From: Labrenzia sp. R4_2
GTDB taxonomy: Bacteria > Pseudomonadota > Alphaproteobacteria > Rhizobiales > Stappiaceae
Assembly: GCF_017743865.1 (NCBI RefSeq)
Contig: NZ_JAGHRJ010000002.1
Coordinates: 682,001 to 746,000 of the forward strand
Length of the DNA stretch: 64,000 nt
Direction: 5' to 3'
Part shown: positions 1 through 8,709 of the stretch, one piece after another
How positions within the stretch are numbered: the stretch's first letter is position 1
Layout of the letters: each line of letters starts with the position of its first letter
The notes under the pieces: generated by a model
Seen by the model: only the letters and a program-made list of their open reading frames with translations
The model's database searches: none
What the model was told of the DNA's origin: nothing
Program-made: the position numbers and the translations under genes

Positions 1-210
1 GGCGTGGCAGCCGGCTGCATCACCGTTGGTCTTGCTCTTTCCGGTAATTTTGCAGGAAAAACCCCGGAAGAACTGGCGGCCCTGCCTGAGGCCGAGATCG
101 ATGCGATCCGGCAGGAAGCAACCGCCAAACTTACGGAAGCTGGCGCAGACTACGTGATCGATACTGTTGCCGATCTGCCCAAACTGATGGATCAGATGGA
201 AGCTGTATGA
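1..210 (+). CDS. phnX: Phosphonoacetaldehyde hydrolase, C-terminal part (cut by window edge)
   Basis: The reading frame is open from base 1, so the 5' part lies outside the window; about 69 residues remain. The visible end carries the VGLALSGN stretch and a final AGADYVIDTVADLP segment, which match the last quarter of PhnX-type HAD hydrolases. PhnX cleaves phosphonoacetaldehyde to acetaldehyde and phosphate in 2-aminoethylphosphonate breakdown (known for the family). Its stop overlaps the next gene's start by four bases (ATGA), so the two are probably translationally coupled. The catalytic Asp and Lys are not visible, so the assignment rests on the C-terminus alone. Confidence 0.72.
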   Translation, partial: GVAAGCITVGLALSGNFAGKTPEELAALPEAEIDAIRQEATAKLTEAGADYVIDTVADLPKLMDQMEAV

Positions 211-1709
211 CGTCGCGTCCAAACATCCTTCTGATAACGGCCGATCAGTGGCGCGGCGATTGCCTCGGCGCTGTCGGTCATCCGGTGGTCAAGACCCCCA
301 ACCTTGATGCCTTTGCAGAAACGGGCACCGTTTTTGAGAAGCATTATGCGACGACCGCGCCCTGCTCTCCGGCGAGGGCCTCTCTCTACACCGGCCTCTA
401 TCAGATGAACCATAGAGTGATCTGGAACGGGGCGCCGCTGGACGACCGGTTCGACAACATTGCCCGCACGGCACGAAGAGCCGGATATGTCCCGACTTTG
501 TTCGGTTATACGGACACCTCGCCGGACCCACGGGTGCATGATCCGAACGATCCGGCCCTCTCCACTTATGAGGGTGTTCTTCCTGGATTTTCTGTTCGTC
601 AACCGCTGCCCGAAGACGACAAACCCTGGCGCTCCTGGCTGGCCACCCGCGGCCATGATCCGGCATCCTTCGACACCCTGCACCACGTTGAGCCGGAGGA
701 TGGCGAACTTGTCTCCCGCAAGGCCCCGCGCTATTCCAAGGACGAAACGCAGACCGCTTTCCTAACGGACAGTTTTTTCAATTGGCTTGGCGAACAGGAC
801 GCAGGAAAGCCCTGGATGGCGCATATTTCATTCCTGCGCCCGCATCCACCGATCACCGTGCCCGAGCCTTATAATACGATGTACGATCCGGATGACGGGC
901 CTGAGTTCAAGGGCGCCGAAAGCGCATGGCAAGAAGCAGCGTTCCATCCTCTTGTCTCCGCCTTGCAAGAGTACCAGCATCTTTCCAGCCACATTCCCGG
1001 CGCCAACGGCCACGTGCGCGACCTTACCCGACACGATCTAAAGCGCCTTCGCGCGCTCTACTACGGCATGATCACAGAAGTTGACGCGCAGCTTGGCCGC
1101 ATTTTCTCGGCCCTCGATCAGATCGCGGACGACACACTAATCATCTTCACCTCCGATCATGCGGAGATGATGGGCGATCACTGGATGCTCGGCAAAGGCG
1201 GGTTTTACAAAGAGAGTTATCACATCCCCTTGATCATCCGGGGTCCCGGCATGGCCAAGGACAACAGGGTTTCTGCCTTTACTTCTGCCGCAGACATCTT
1301 CCCCACCCTTTTGGACGTTCTAGGGCTCGAGCCCAAACACAAACCTGACGGAAACAGCCTTGCCCCGTATCTTAGAGGCCAAACACCGACCGGTTGGCGG
1401 GATGCTGCGCTATATGAGTTTGACTTCCGGCGTTTGTTACAGTTTTTCCCGGAAGACGTCCGCAAGAGCTGTCAGTCTGGCGGAGCCTCGGCTCTGACAC
1501 GCCTTGGAACCGAGTGGCAATATGTGCACTTCAGCGGATTGCCCAATCTGTTGCTCTCAACAAACGATGAAACGGGTGGGATCAAGAACAAGGCTGACAG
1601 CGAACCGGCAGCTCTGATCCAAAATATGGACGCCCTGCTTTCCAGTCGCATGCGCCACAATGACGAGACACTCGCCCGGACAATGGTGTGGGAGTATTAT
1701 ACCAACTAG
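207..1709 (+). CDS. Sulfatase-family hydrolase, likely phosphonate monoester hydrolase / arylsulfatase-like
   Basis: This 500-residue protein has the alkaline phosphatase/sulfatase fold: an N-terminal NILLITADQ metal site (Asp12), the CSPAR formylglycine motif (Cys53), and a C-terminal TSDH...GDH metal-binding segment near residues 310-325. The cysteine at the CxPxR motif should be oxidised to formylglycine, giving a phospho/sulfo-ester hydrolase. Members of this length with this motif include the phosphonate monoester hydrolases. No signal peptide is visible, so it is probably cytoplasmic. The four-base overlap with a phosphonoacetaldehyde hydrolase gene favours a phosphonate substrate over a sulfate ester (inference). 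Confidence 0.8.
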   Translation: MTSRPNILLITADQWRGDCLGAVGHPVVKTPNLDAFAETGTVFEKHYATTAPCSPARASLYTGLYQMNHRVIWNGAPLDDRFDNIARTARRAGYVPTLFGYTDTSPDPRVHDPNDPALSTYEGVLPGFSVRQPLPEDDKPWRSWLATRGHDPASFDTLHHVEPEDGELVSRKAPRYSKDETQTAFLTDSFFNWLGEQDAGKPWMAHISFLRPHPPITVPEPYNTMYDPDDGPEFKGAESAWQEAAFHPLVSALQEYQHLSSHIPGANGHVRDLTRHDLKRLRALYYGMITEVDAQLGRIFSALDQIADDTLIIFTSDHAEMMGDHWMLGKGGFYKESYHIPLIIRGPGMAKDNRVSAFTSAADIFPTLLDVLGLEPKHKPDGNSLAPYLRGQTPTGWRDAALYEFDFRRLLQFFPEDVRKSCQSGGASALTRLGTEWQYVHFSGLPNLLLSTNDETGGIKNKADSEPAALIQNMDALLSSRMRHNDETLARTMVWEYYTN

Positions 1710-1806
1710 CATAGCTTTCAGCGATAGACTTTAGGCCGCGTTAAACCCGTTCAGCGACACTGCACATAGGAAAACGGTCAGCTAGGTTCGTCGGAGGCTT
1801 CAAAAC

Positions 1807-2631
1807 GTGGCTGTCCCCATCGGGATTACAACAAGCAGCGGAACACTGTGGCGCAGGCTCGCGGCCGCTTATGCGGCCGTGTTCGCACTGTCTTGCCTCG
1901 TCCTTTCAGACACTGCTGTAGCAACAGAACCAGCTCTTAGGGTCATCGACAGCACGGACGCGCCCTGGCCCTCCATTGGCCGGGTGAATGTAGCTGGCTA
2001 CCGCACGACATCCATGTGTACCGGCACGCTGATTGCACCGAATATCGTGTTGACGGCAGCACACTGCCTTTACAACAAAGCAACACTGAAGAAGTTTCCG
2101 GAAGACGACATGTTCTTCATCGCCGGAGTCCGCCGAGACGAGTTTTCTGCGCGCCTGGAGGTGGCCTGTGCCCTGTCTGCCAAGGGCTATGCTCCGAAGA
2201 AGCAACCGAAACTGGCTGATGTGCATACCGATGTTGGGATCTTGATTTTGAAGGAAAGCGCCAAGCTGCCTGCCGTCCCGGCTCTGTCACCTGAGGATGC
2301 TGGCGTGTTGACGCAGGATACCCGGTTCGATTCAGCCGGCTATCGCCGCAGCCGCCGTTTTCTGCCAACCGTCGTTTCAGCCTGCCAGGTGATCGGCACC
2401 GTAGAAGACAGCTGGGTTACCAACTGCTCATCGGAAAGTGGCGCATCGGGGGGCCCCTTGCTGGTAGCAACCCCGGATGGGCTCAGAGTGGCCGGTGTAA
2501 TGTCCGCAAAAATCGACGATATTCGATCCGCAATCGTGCCCTTTTTCGAGTGGCAGGAACTTCTGGCCTCACCGGTTTGTCCGGCAAGCGGCGATGCAGC
2601 CCAAACGACTCTGCGCCCCACAATTGACTGA
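1807..2631 (+). CDS. Exported trypsin-like (S1) serine protease
   Basis: The 274-residue protein starts at GTG preceded by GGAGG nine bases upstream. A basic WRR followed by a hydrophobic stretch (residues 15-35) looks like a signal peptide ending near TAVA. The S1 catalytic triad is visible: His86 in TAAHC, Asp142 in TDVGIL and Ser214 in GASGGP. Paired cysteines (Cys71/Cys87 and Cys121, Cys193, Cys207) fit disulfides in an exported enzyme. It is a compact single-domain protease with no PDZ, so not a DegP homologue. The substrate is unknown. It stands alone between the phosphonate genes and nadK. Confidence 0.82.
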   Translation: MAVPIGITTSSGTLWRRLAAAYAAVFALSCLVLSDTAVATEPALRVIDSTDAPWPSIGRVNVAGYRTTSMCTGTLIAPNIVLTAAHCLYNKATLKKFPEDDMFFIAGVRRDEFSARLEVACALSAKGYAPKKQPKLADVHTDVGILILKESAKLPAVPALSPEDAGVLTQDTRFDSAGYRRSRRFLPTVVSACQVIGTVEDSWVTNCSSESGASGGPLLVATPDGLRVAGVMSAKIDDIRSAIVPFFEWQELLASPVCPASGDAAQTTLRPTID

Positions 2632-2785
2632 TAGGTTGGTCTCACCTTCGACTGCGAACCTGTTTCCCACCACTGGCACTTGCTAATTTTTCAAGGGCAT
2701 GGCCTAGTCCTTAGACAGCTGGCGCCACAGCGCCGTGGCGGCACAAAATCCATAAGACCACTCTCGTCCAGGCCCTTGTTGATCA

Positions 2786-3598
2786 ATGAACCGTATTGTT
2801 TCTTCCCCGCAGCCGGACGATGCCAGCCAGATCACTGACAAGAAGCTCGCCTTTGTCTCCAGTGACACGGATGAGGCGAAACACGCACGGGAAACACTGG
2901 CGGCGCAATATGGTGAAGTTCCGATCGCTGATGCCGATATCATAGTGGCACTGGGCGGTGATGGCCTGATGCTGGAAACCCTCTATGGACAGATGGGAAC
3001 AAACAAGCCTATTTACGGCATGAACCGTGGTTCGGTCGGCTTCCTCATGAACGAGTACCGGGAAGATGGCCTGCGGGAACGTCTTGCCAAAGCGGACACC
3101 ACGGCGATCTACCCACTGGAGATGACGGCCACCGATGACAACGGCGCAGAGCATTCCGCGCTCGCCATCAACGAGGTTTCCCTGCTCCGCCAAACATCGC
3201 AGGCTGCGCGCCTGAAGATTTCGGTCGATGGCCGCGTCCGGCTGGAAGAACTGATTTGCGATGGGATCATCGTGGCAACGCCTGCTGGCAGCACGGCGTA
3301 TAACCTCTCCGCGCACGGTCCGATCCTACCGATCACAGCGCAATTGCTTGCCTTGACCCCAATCAGCGCCTTTCGCCCACGCCGCTGGCGCGGTGCACTG
3401 CTTCCCGATTGGGCGGCGGTCGATATCGAAATCCTGGACCCTGAAAAACGGCCGGTCAGCGCCTCTGCGGATCACCGCGAGATCCGCAGGGTCACAAAAG
3501 TGTCGGTTCGGGAGTCCACGGAAAAGGAAGGCCGGATCATGTTTGATGACGATCACGGCTGGGATGAGCGGATCCTAACGGAAATGTTCAGATACTAG
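2786..3598 (+). CDS. nadK: NAD kinase
   Basis: This 270-residue cytoplasmic enzyme phosphorylates NAD to NADP. The diagnostic GGDG motif is in [15 protein letters not shown] (near residue 57). The NE segment (AINEVSLLR) and the [15 protein letters not shown] segment that form the NAD and phosphate sites are also present. Length and architecture fit the short alphaproteobacterial form. The first dozen residues, before [11 protein letters not shown], are not conserved in the family, so the true start could be slightly downstream. It is monocistronic or co-transcribed with the Hpt gene 117 bases downstream. Confidence 0.93.
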   Translation: MNRIVSSPQPDDASQITDKKLAFVSSDTDEAKHARETLAAQYGEVPIADADIIVALGGDGLMLETLYGQMGTNKPIYGMNRGSVGFLMNEYREDGLRERLAKADTTAIYPLEMTATDDNGAEHSALAINEVSLLRQTSQAARLKISVDGRVRLEELICDGIIVATPAGSTAYNLSAHGPILPITAQLLALTPISAFRPRRWRGALLPDWAAVDIEILDPEKRPVSASADHREIRRVTKVSVRESTEKEGRIMFDDDHGWDERILTEMFRY

Positions 3599-3715
3599 CG
3601 GTCCTGACCGGCCACCTGCGAAAGACTTGGCGGCGGGAAAGACCCTGTTAAAGTTGTTTACGCATACTGGTGATCGTGAGTGATCGCTCACAGCAACGAT
3701 GAGGACCCTGCCGCA

Positions 3716-4243
3716 ATGGCTGAAACCGCTCCGGATCAAGATTACGAAATTCTGCAGCCGCCGACAGATCTGCGGAAGAAGGTCCGTGAACTGACACCTC
3801 GCGAGGCACGCAAGTTTGATCCTGTGAAAGCTGCAGAAGCTGCTCTGCAAAGGATCGCTCCTCATTTTGGCAACTGGATGGAAAACGAAGCCAAAACTCT
3901 CGTGGGTGCTTGGGACTCCGTCAAAGCGGACGGCATTTCCTCCGAAACGATCGATGTCCTTTATCAATCGGCGCACAACATCAAAGGCCAGGCGCTTACA
4001 CTGGGCTTTCCGCTCGTTGGCGATGTTGCTTCCAGCTTTTGTCACTTGCTGGAAAACATTCCAACGCCCAACGATCTGCCAGTAGGGCTCGCGGAAGGAT
4101 TTGTTGAAGCAATCCGGGCGATGGTGATTGAAGGCGCTAAGGACACCGCCAACAAGACCGGTGTCGAGCTTTTGGAAACGCTGCGCACGGCGACCGACAC
4201 CTATCTTGCCCAGTTCCCGGCCAAAGAAACAGACGAGAGCTAA
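3716..4243 (+). CDS. Hpt-domain (histidine phosphotransfer) protein
   Basis: The 175-residue protein has an Hpt four-helix bundle whose phospho-accepting His (about residue 87) sits in SAHNIKGQALTLGF, the usual HxxKG pattern. About 60 residues of charged N-terminal sequence precede it. I chose the ATG at 3716 because GAGGA lies ten bases upstream; an in-frame GTG at 3680 would add 12 residues. No histidine kinase or response regulator gene is adjacent, so it is an orphan phosphorelay intermediate and its partners cannot be named from the window. The downstream gene is convergent. Confidence 0.75.
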   Translation: MAETAPDQDYEILQPPTDLRKKVRELTPREARKFDPVKAAEAALQRIAPHFGNWMENEAKTLVGAWDSVKADGISSETIDVLYQSAHNIKGQALTLGFPLVGDVASSFCHLLENIPTPNDLPVGLAEGFVEAIRAMVIEGAKDTANKTGVELLETLRTATDTYLAQFPAKETDES

Positions 4244-4335
4244 GCGGACTCGATCAGCTGCAAGCCTGAATCACTACCCATCGTATTTTGGATCAGATTC
4301 GCGTTCCGCGCACCAATGCTGCCCGCCGTTGGCAA

Positions 4336-5496
4336 TCACGCAGCGTTGACCGAGCGAAGATCTCCGGCGCTCTTTTTCAGAACCGAGCGTGCCTCAAGAC
4401 GGGCAACATCGATCGCAAACCGACGCAGGAATGCATTGATATCCTCATCCGCACCAAAAGCACCGTCTTGCATTTCAGACAGCAACGCCTCGGTCAAAGC
4501 CCGCGCTTCTTCAAGGGCAAGGTCATAGCTGAAGTCAGCTTCAGCCTTGCGGGCAATGTCGATTGCAAGCAGGAACGCCTGGTGCGACCGGATTGGCAAT
4601 CCGGCCTTTCTCAAAACGGCTTGAAGTGCCGCGCGGCGGACAGTCAGCAAAACCTTGCACAGGCGTGGCAGAGGCATGTTGCCAAGATTTGCCAGAGCTG
4701 CCGCAAAGAAGCGTAGACGGCCGCAACAAACAGCCCGCAACAGGAGACGCGTGTTCAATCGTCCACTGGCCCGCAAGTGTTCCACGAATTCGGGAAGATC
4801 GTCATCTTTTGCCTCAAGCGCGAGGCGAAGGACGACTTTGTCGATTGCATCCGACAGGAACACATCGCGCTGATGCTCTGGAACACGCTCCAAAACAAAG
4901 GGATGGTTCTCAAGGTTCTGTGCAAGCCCCATCAAAAGTTCGTATCGCACAGGTATTGGCAGATCGCCGAGTTTCAGCAATTCATCGCAGAGACCGGGGT
5001 GTTGCTCAAAGCGTTCGGCAAGCCGTACCAATGAGGACTTCAAAACTGTCGCCCCTGGATTCTTGAGCAAGGCCATACAGGCCGCTTCATCAGCAACTTC
5101 ACACATAGCCGCGCTGACACCTGCAGGAACAGATTCACGCTCTGCGATGGCGCACTGAACTGCTGTGCTGCCCTCGGCCAGAAGGTCCACCAGCTCGGTT
5201 TCGTTCAAAAGCGGGGAAGATTTCAGAACAAGGACAGCGATCTCGTCCACGTCCTGCGCGAGAAAACGGATCACGTGTCCGGGTGCATGCGCGCTCGCAG
5301 CCAATACCTTCGCGACGGTTTTGCGAACCGGCCGGCTCGGATCATCCAGAAGAACTGTAAGTGCTGCCGCCATGGTTTTCCGTTCCAGGCTGCCCTCTTC
5401 GGCAGCCAAATAACGCTCTGCATAGGTTCGCGCCGCCTCGATATCGAGGCCAGCCTGATCAGTGTCGGTGAGGTGCAGAATGTCGTGAACGGTCAT
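4336..5496 (-). CDS. DUF2336 family protein
   Basis: The 386-residue, largely helical protein begins MTVHDILHLTDTDQ and shows repeated HEAT-like helices (DDPSRPVRKTVAKVL, FLAQDVDEIAVLVLKSSPLL), matching DUF2336 proteins found in Caulobacterales and Hyphomicrobiales. No catalytic motif, signal peptide or membrane segment is visible. An upstream GTG at 5529 would add 11 residues, but its AGGA lies too close to be a good ribosome site. A CtrA-like box lies about 50 bases upstream, which would tie it to cell-cycle or motility control (inference). The biochemical function is unknown. Confidence 0.75.
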   Translation of the reverse strand: MTVHDILHLTDTDQAGLDIEAARTYAERYLAAEEGSLERKTMAAALTVLLDDPSRPVRKTVAKVLAASAHAPGHVIRFLAQDVDEIAVLVLKSSPLLNETELVDLLAEGSTAVQCAIAERESVPAGVSAAMCEVADEAACMALLKNPGATVLKSSLVRLAERFEQHPGLCDELLKLGDLPIPVRYELLMGLAQNLENHPFVLERVPEHQRDVFLSDAIDKVVLRLALEAKDDDLPEFVEHLRASGRLNTRLLLRAVCCGRLRFFAAALANLGNMPLPRLCKVLLTVRRAALQAVLRKAGLPIRSHQAFLLAIDIARKAEADFSYDLALEEARALTEALLSEMQDGAFGADEDINAFLRRFAIDVARLEARSVLKKSAGDLRSVNAA

Positions 5497-5547
5497 GCTC
5501 TTAACGTCAGTCCTGAATAGTCTTTGCACTATCCTGACATCAAAGAC

Positions 5548-5563
5548 TTAACGATCCGTTCAC
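5548..5563 (-). promoter_or_regulatory. CtrA-like box upstream of the DUF2336 gene (one mismatch)
   Basis: The sequence TTAA-CGATCCG-TTCAC matches the CtrA consensus TTAA-N7-TTAAC at all but one fixed base. It lies about 50 bases upstream of the DUF2336 start, a position where a bound regulator could act. Binding is inferred only. Confidence 0.4.
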
Positions 5564-5605
5564 CATAATTTTGACATGCCCCCGCCTGTCTTCAACCTCC
5601 GAAAC

Positions 5606-7015
5606 CTAAGCCGGAGGCAGTAAGTCTTTCTGTTCTTCCTGAGCCTTCAAACGAAGAAACCGTGTGAGGTCTAACGGACCACCTTGATTGACAAGGGCCA
5701 ATTCCTGGGCAGCCACCTGAGTAGATGCTCCGGACACAGCGCTGTAGAGCGCAGCCTCTTCAACGGCCGCGAAGGCGGATGCAAACCTTGGATTGACGCC
5801 TGCCTGATCGGAACCCGGATCATTGCGGAACAGAGCTTCAAACGGGTTCGCGGTCTGGGCTGCCTGGAACGCGGACAACACACGGCTCGCGGTTTGATCC
5901 GGAGCTTGATTGATACTCGCGTCACGCGGGTCGTCAGGATCAGGCCGCGGAGCGCTTGCAACTTGCTGTGCCTGCGCTTGAGGCTGTGCCGGATCACTCG
6001 CCCCCGGATCGACTACCGCAACAGTCTGCGGACGTCCCTCCGGAACAGGCGCTTTCGCAACCGTTTCAGGAAGATCCAGCGGCAGTTCGGGCTGGACGGG
6101 CACTGTCGCCGCCGCCATTTGCACCGGTGCATCCGGCTTGGACCGCATTGCGAATTGCGCGGCCGGATCGCCTGCCAAATGGTCAAAGTCCTTCGGCTTT
6201 GCCTCTGCCATCATGCTCGGCGGCTGCGGCTTGGACCGCATCGCAAAAGCTGCTGCCGGATCGCCCGCCAGATCATCAAACGGAACCGGTGCCGTTACCG
6301 GCGCTCCAGATCCCGGCTTCGCATTGGGTAGCGCCGCAACGTTCAAAAGCTCGCCAGAGGTCCTGAGGTTTTTACGTCCGCCGGCTTCAGCAATCATGTT
6401 GACTGCATCATGCTTGGACACGATTACCTGATAGACTTCTTCCATGGACCGGGCTTGGCCATTGCGATGGTAGAAGATCGGCTTGTTGGCCCGCGCTTGT
6501 GCGGAAAAAACCTGATCGGCGCGCATATCGGGATTGGCCGCGGTTTTTTCGATCAAGCGACTCGCACCATTCGCACCAAGAAAATGCGCCATATATAGCT
6601 CGCCGTCCGTCGGCTCACGGCCAATCCGGCGCTCAAGATACTGCGCGTTCTTCTGGGTCAAAGCCCCCGCCATGACCGACGAGATTTCCGGATCCTTGCG
6701 AAGATCGAGAATCTCACGGCGCATCTGGGGATCGCTGACATAGTACTTACCGCTTTTGGACCGCTGAATATGGTCCGCGTACTTGTCCAACCCGTGCTTG
6801 GGCCCGGCCTGTTTCATTGTTTCGAGCCAGGTGGACTCTATGAATTGGAATAAGCCTGTAGCACTCGATGTTTTTGCCTTGGCCGACGGATTAAACGAAG
6901 ATTCCCGTGCGGCTGTTTTCACAAGATAGTCAAACGACGTTCCTGTGGATGTACTCGCAGACTGAAACGCAAGCTCGATCCTAGACGCGACCGAGGTAGT
7001 GTCAGCAACCCGCAT
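5606..7015 (-). CDS. Lytic transglycosylase (SLT domain) with long proline/alanine-rich tail
   Basis: The N-terminal 200 residues form an SLT-type lysozyme-like domain. The catalytic Glu is in TAARESSFNP, followed by SSATGLFQFIESTW and MAHFLGANGA. Such enzymes cleave peptidoglycan with 1,6-anhydro product formation. The rest is low-complexity and Pro/Ala-rich, with two copies of a DDLAGDPAAAFAMRSKP-like unit (DFDHLAGDPAAQFAMRSKP is the second) around residues 250-295. There is no obvious signal peptide. The start is supported by GAGGAGG six bases upstream. A perfect CtrA box lies 57 bases upstream, which fits a flagellum- or cell-cycle-linked wall hydrolase (inference). Confidence 0.85.
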   Translation of the reverse strand: MRVADTTSVASRIELAFQSASTSTGTSFDYLVKTAARESSFNPSAKAKTSSATGLFQFIESTWLETMKQAGPKHGLDKYADHIQRSKSGKYYVSDPQMRREILDLRKDPEISSVMAGALTQKNAQYLERRIGREPTDGELYMAHFLGANGASRLIEKTAANPDMRADQVFSAQARANKPIFYHRNGQARSMEEVYQVIVSKHDAVNMIAEAGGRKNLRTSGELLNVAALPNAKPGSGAPVTAPVPFDDLAGDPAAAFAMRSKPQPPSMMAEAKPKDFDHLAGDPAAQFAMRSKPDAPVQMAAATVPVQPELPLDLPETVAKAPVPEGRPQTVAVVDPGASDPAQPQAQAQQVASAPRPDPDDPRDASINQAPDQTASRVLSAFQAAQTANPFEALFRNDPGSDQAGVNPRFASAFAAVEEAALYSAVSGASTQVAAQELALVNQGGPLDLTRFLRLKAQEEQKDLLPPA

Positions 7016-7071
7016 GACTGGCCTCCTCGACGAAACTAATTATTACTTCGTTAACTTTCGCGCCAAAAAGG

Positions 7072-7087
7072 TTAACAAAACCTTAAC
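7072..7087 (-). promoter_or_regulatory. CtrA box upstream of the lytic transglycosylase gene
   Basis: TTAA-CAAAACC-TTAAC is an exact match to the alphaproteobacterial CtrA consensus TTAA-N7-TTAAC. It lies 57 bases from the transglycosylase start codon, in AT-rich DNA with further TTAAC half-sites nearby. CtrA commonly controls motility and cell-envelope genes in this class; binding here is inferred. Confidence 0.55.
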
Positions 7088-7333
7088 AAGCCACAGGCGG
7101 GACCGATTCATTTATTAGAAAAACGAAAACCTAACGGCTTCTACGTAACTATGCCAATGCAATCTCAGGCATTTGTGGACTTTGGCTGTTTCCTGCGATT
7201 TTTCTTGGGAAAAAATTGCCGAGTTGGTCCGAAATTATTTGGGACAAATCAGTTGCTGGACGGAGAATTCATTGTTTCATAATGAGACAAGACGCTGTTC
7301 GCTGCAGCGCCTTATCGATTCTCGGTCAGATAC
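7088..7333. other. Intergenic region between transglycosylase promoter and flavin reductase 3' end
   Basis: This is the remainder of a 318-base gap. It is AT-rich near 7100-7160 and then mixed. I see no convincing gene, strong hairpin with a T-run, or tRNA in it. Short open frames here lack ribosome sites and family-like sequence. Confidence 0.5.
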
Positions 7334-7936
7334 TCAGACTTTGGGACGGCCCATCTGAAATACTTCCGTCACCACAGCGTAATCCATGTAGCCGAGGCGG
7401 GAAAGCGGCTTGTAGCGGGTCACGTCCACCATGCCGTTGACGATTACATCATCGGAAATATGCACCCCGATAACCTGACCGAAGATGACCCAGCTGTTCG
7501 TGTCGGTTCCGTCGAGACCTTTCATACGGATGGTCTGAAGATGCTTGCACTCCAGAGCAGTTGCCGCTTTGGCAACGCGCGGCACGCTAACGAGACTGGA
7601 TTGAGCCATTTCCAAACCCGTCAACTCAAATTCAGATTTCTCGTGCGGTACGGCAGCCGAGGACAGATTCATCTCGTCTTTCAGATCGTAGCTTGCCATG
7701 TTGCAGACGAACTCACCGGTCGCATCTATGTTGGCAGCGCTGTCCTTATAGTTGGAGGACGAGAACATCACGATCGGCGGCGTATCGCAGACACAGTTGA
7801 AGAAACTGTAGGGAGCAAGATTGGTTTTCCCATGCTTGTCGACGCTGGAAATCCAACCGATCGGCCGCGGTGCGATGATCGCCTTAAATGGATTATGCGG
7901 CAGTCCGTGATCGTTTTTTTCTGTTTCGTAGAACAT
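7334..7936 (-). CDS. Flavin reductase family protein (FMN-binding split barrel)
   Basis: The 200-residue protein matches the flavin reductase-like/DIM6-NTAB family: an early PRPIGWISSVD segment, then NLAPYSFFNCVCDTPPIVMFSSS, both typical of the FMN-binding split barrel. No partner monooxygenase is adjacent. It starts two bases after the stop of the nitroreductase gene, so the two are one operon. A shared dyad operator candidate lies upstream of the pair. It probably handles FMN or FAD in quinone/nitro-compound reduction or as a reductase for an unlinked oxygenase (inference). Confidence 0.82.
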   Translation of the reverse strand: MFYETEKNDHGLPHNPFKAIIAPRPIGWISSVDKHGKTNLAPYSFFNCVCDTPPIVMFSSSNYKDSAANIDATGEFVCNMASYDLKDEMNLSSAAVPHEKSEFELTGLEMAQSSLVSVPRVAKAATALECKHLQTIRMKGLDGTDTNSWVIFGQVIGVHISDDVIVNGMVDVTRYKPLSRLGYMDYAVVTEVFQMGRPKV

Positions 7937-7938
7937 GT

Positions 7939-8535
7939 TCAGTCCGTTTCCGTCCAGTTGGAAGTTATTTCGGAAAGATCCGGCCGCGGACGTTCAACGG
8001 GCGGCTGCGTGGCTGTTCCGATATGAATAAAACCTGCAAACCGCTCACCGTCTTGAAGACCGAGATAACGTCCCGCCTCTTCGTCAAAGGCATACCACTC
8101 TGTCAACCATTGAGAGGCAAAGCCAGCAGCAGCGGCTGCAGAAACAAGGGTCATGCAAACGGCGCCGGCAGAAAGCTGCTGTTCCCAGACAGGTATTTTC
8201 GGGTGCTCTGCGGCCTTGCTTACAACACCGACAACCACAGGCGCGCGCGTGAACCGAGTCCGTTCCTTGTCGGTCTGGGCTTCATCAAGCGGTCCGTTCT
8301 TTCTGGCATAAAGCTCTGAAAGGAAGGCCCCGATCTTTTCGCCCTGCAATGCCCGGTAAGTGATGAAGCGCCAAGGCGCGAGCTTTCCGTGGTCCGGAAC
8401 GCGCGCGGCGATGGTCAATAGATCTATGAGCTGATCATCATCCGGGCCAGGCGCTGACATGGTGACAGATGGGTGTGACCGGCGGGTCCGCAAAAACTCC
8501 AAGGTTTGAGGTGATCCCCTGCCAAACTCGGACAT
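7939..8535 (-). CDS. Nitroreductase family protein
   Basis: This 198-residue FMN-dependent nitroreductase-fold protein has FLRTRRSHPSVTM at the N-terminus (phosphate-binding arginines), ARVPDHGKLAPWRF, and a late QWLTEWYAFDEEAGRYLGL segment, resembling the short YdjA-like branch. The family reduces nitroaromatics, quinones or related electrophiles with NAD(P)H. It is the first gene of a two-gene operon with a flavin reductase. A 24-base dyad ends 18 bases before the start codon and is a likely operator for a repressor that is not encoded in the window. Confidence 0.83.
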   Translation of the reverse strand: MSEFGRGSPQTLEFLRTRRSHPSVTMSAPGPDDDQLIDLLTIAARVPDHGKLAPWRFITYRALQGEKIGAFLSELYARKNGPLDEAQTDKERTRFTRAPVVVGVVSKAAEHPKIPVWEQQLSAGAVCMTLVSAAAAAGFASQWLTEWYAFDEEAGRYLGLQDGERFAGFIHIGTATQPPVERPRPDLSEITSNWTETD

Positions 8536-8552
8536 TCGGTCTGCCTTTCCGC

Positions 8553-8576
8553 AGATAGTTTCATTTGTAACTATCT
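8553..8576 (-). promoter_or_regulatory. Perfect dyad (operator candidate) upstream of nitroreductase operon
   Basis: AGATAGTT-N8-AACTATCT is an uninterrupted 8-8-8 inverted repeat 18 bases upstream of the nitroreductase ATG. It is not followed by a T-run and sits where a repressor would block transcription. HxlR- or MarR-type regulators often control such redox operons, but no regulator gene is adjacent, so the protein that binds is unknown. Confidence 0.5.
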
Positions 8577-8709
8577 ACCTAATTGATTGTTGGGATTTGT
8601 CAACTGCACTCTTCAGGTCTTGAATTCGCCAAATTTTAAGGTCCATTACAAGAAACAGGCTGGAAGGTACCGCTGACCAGATGACATCGCTTGGCCAAAA
8701 CGATAATAA

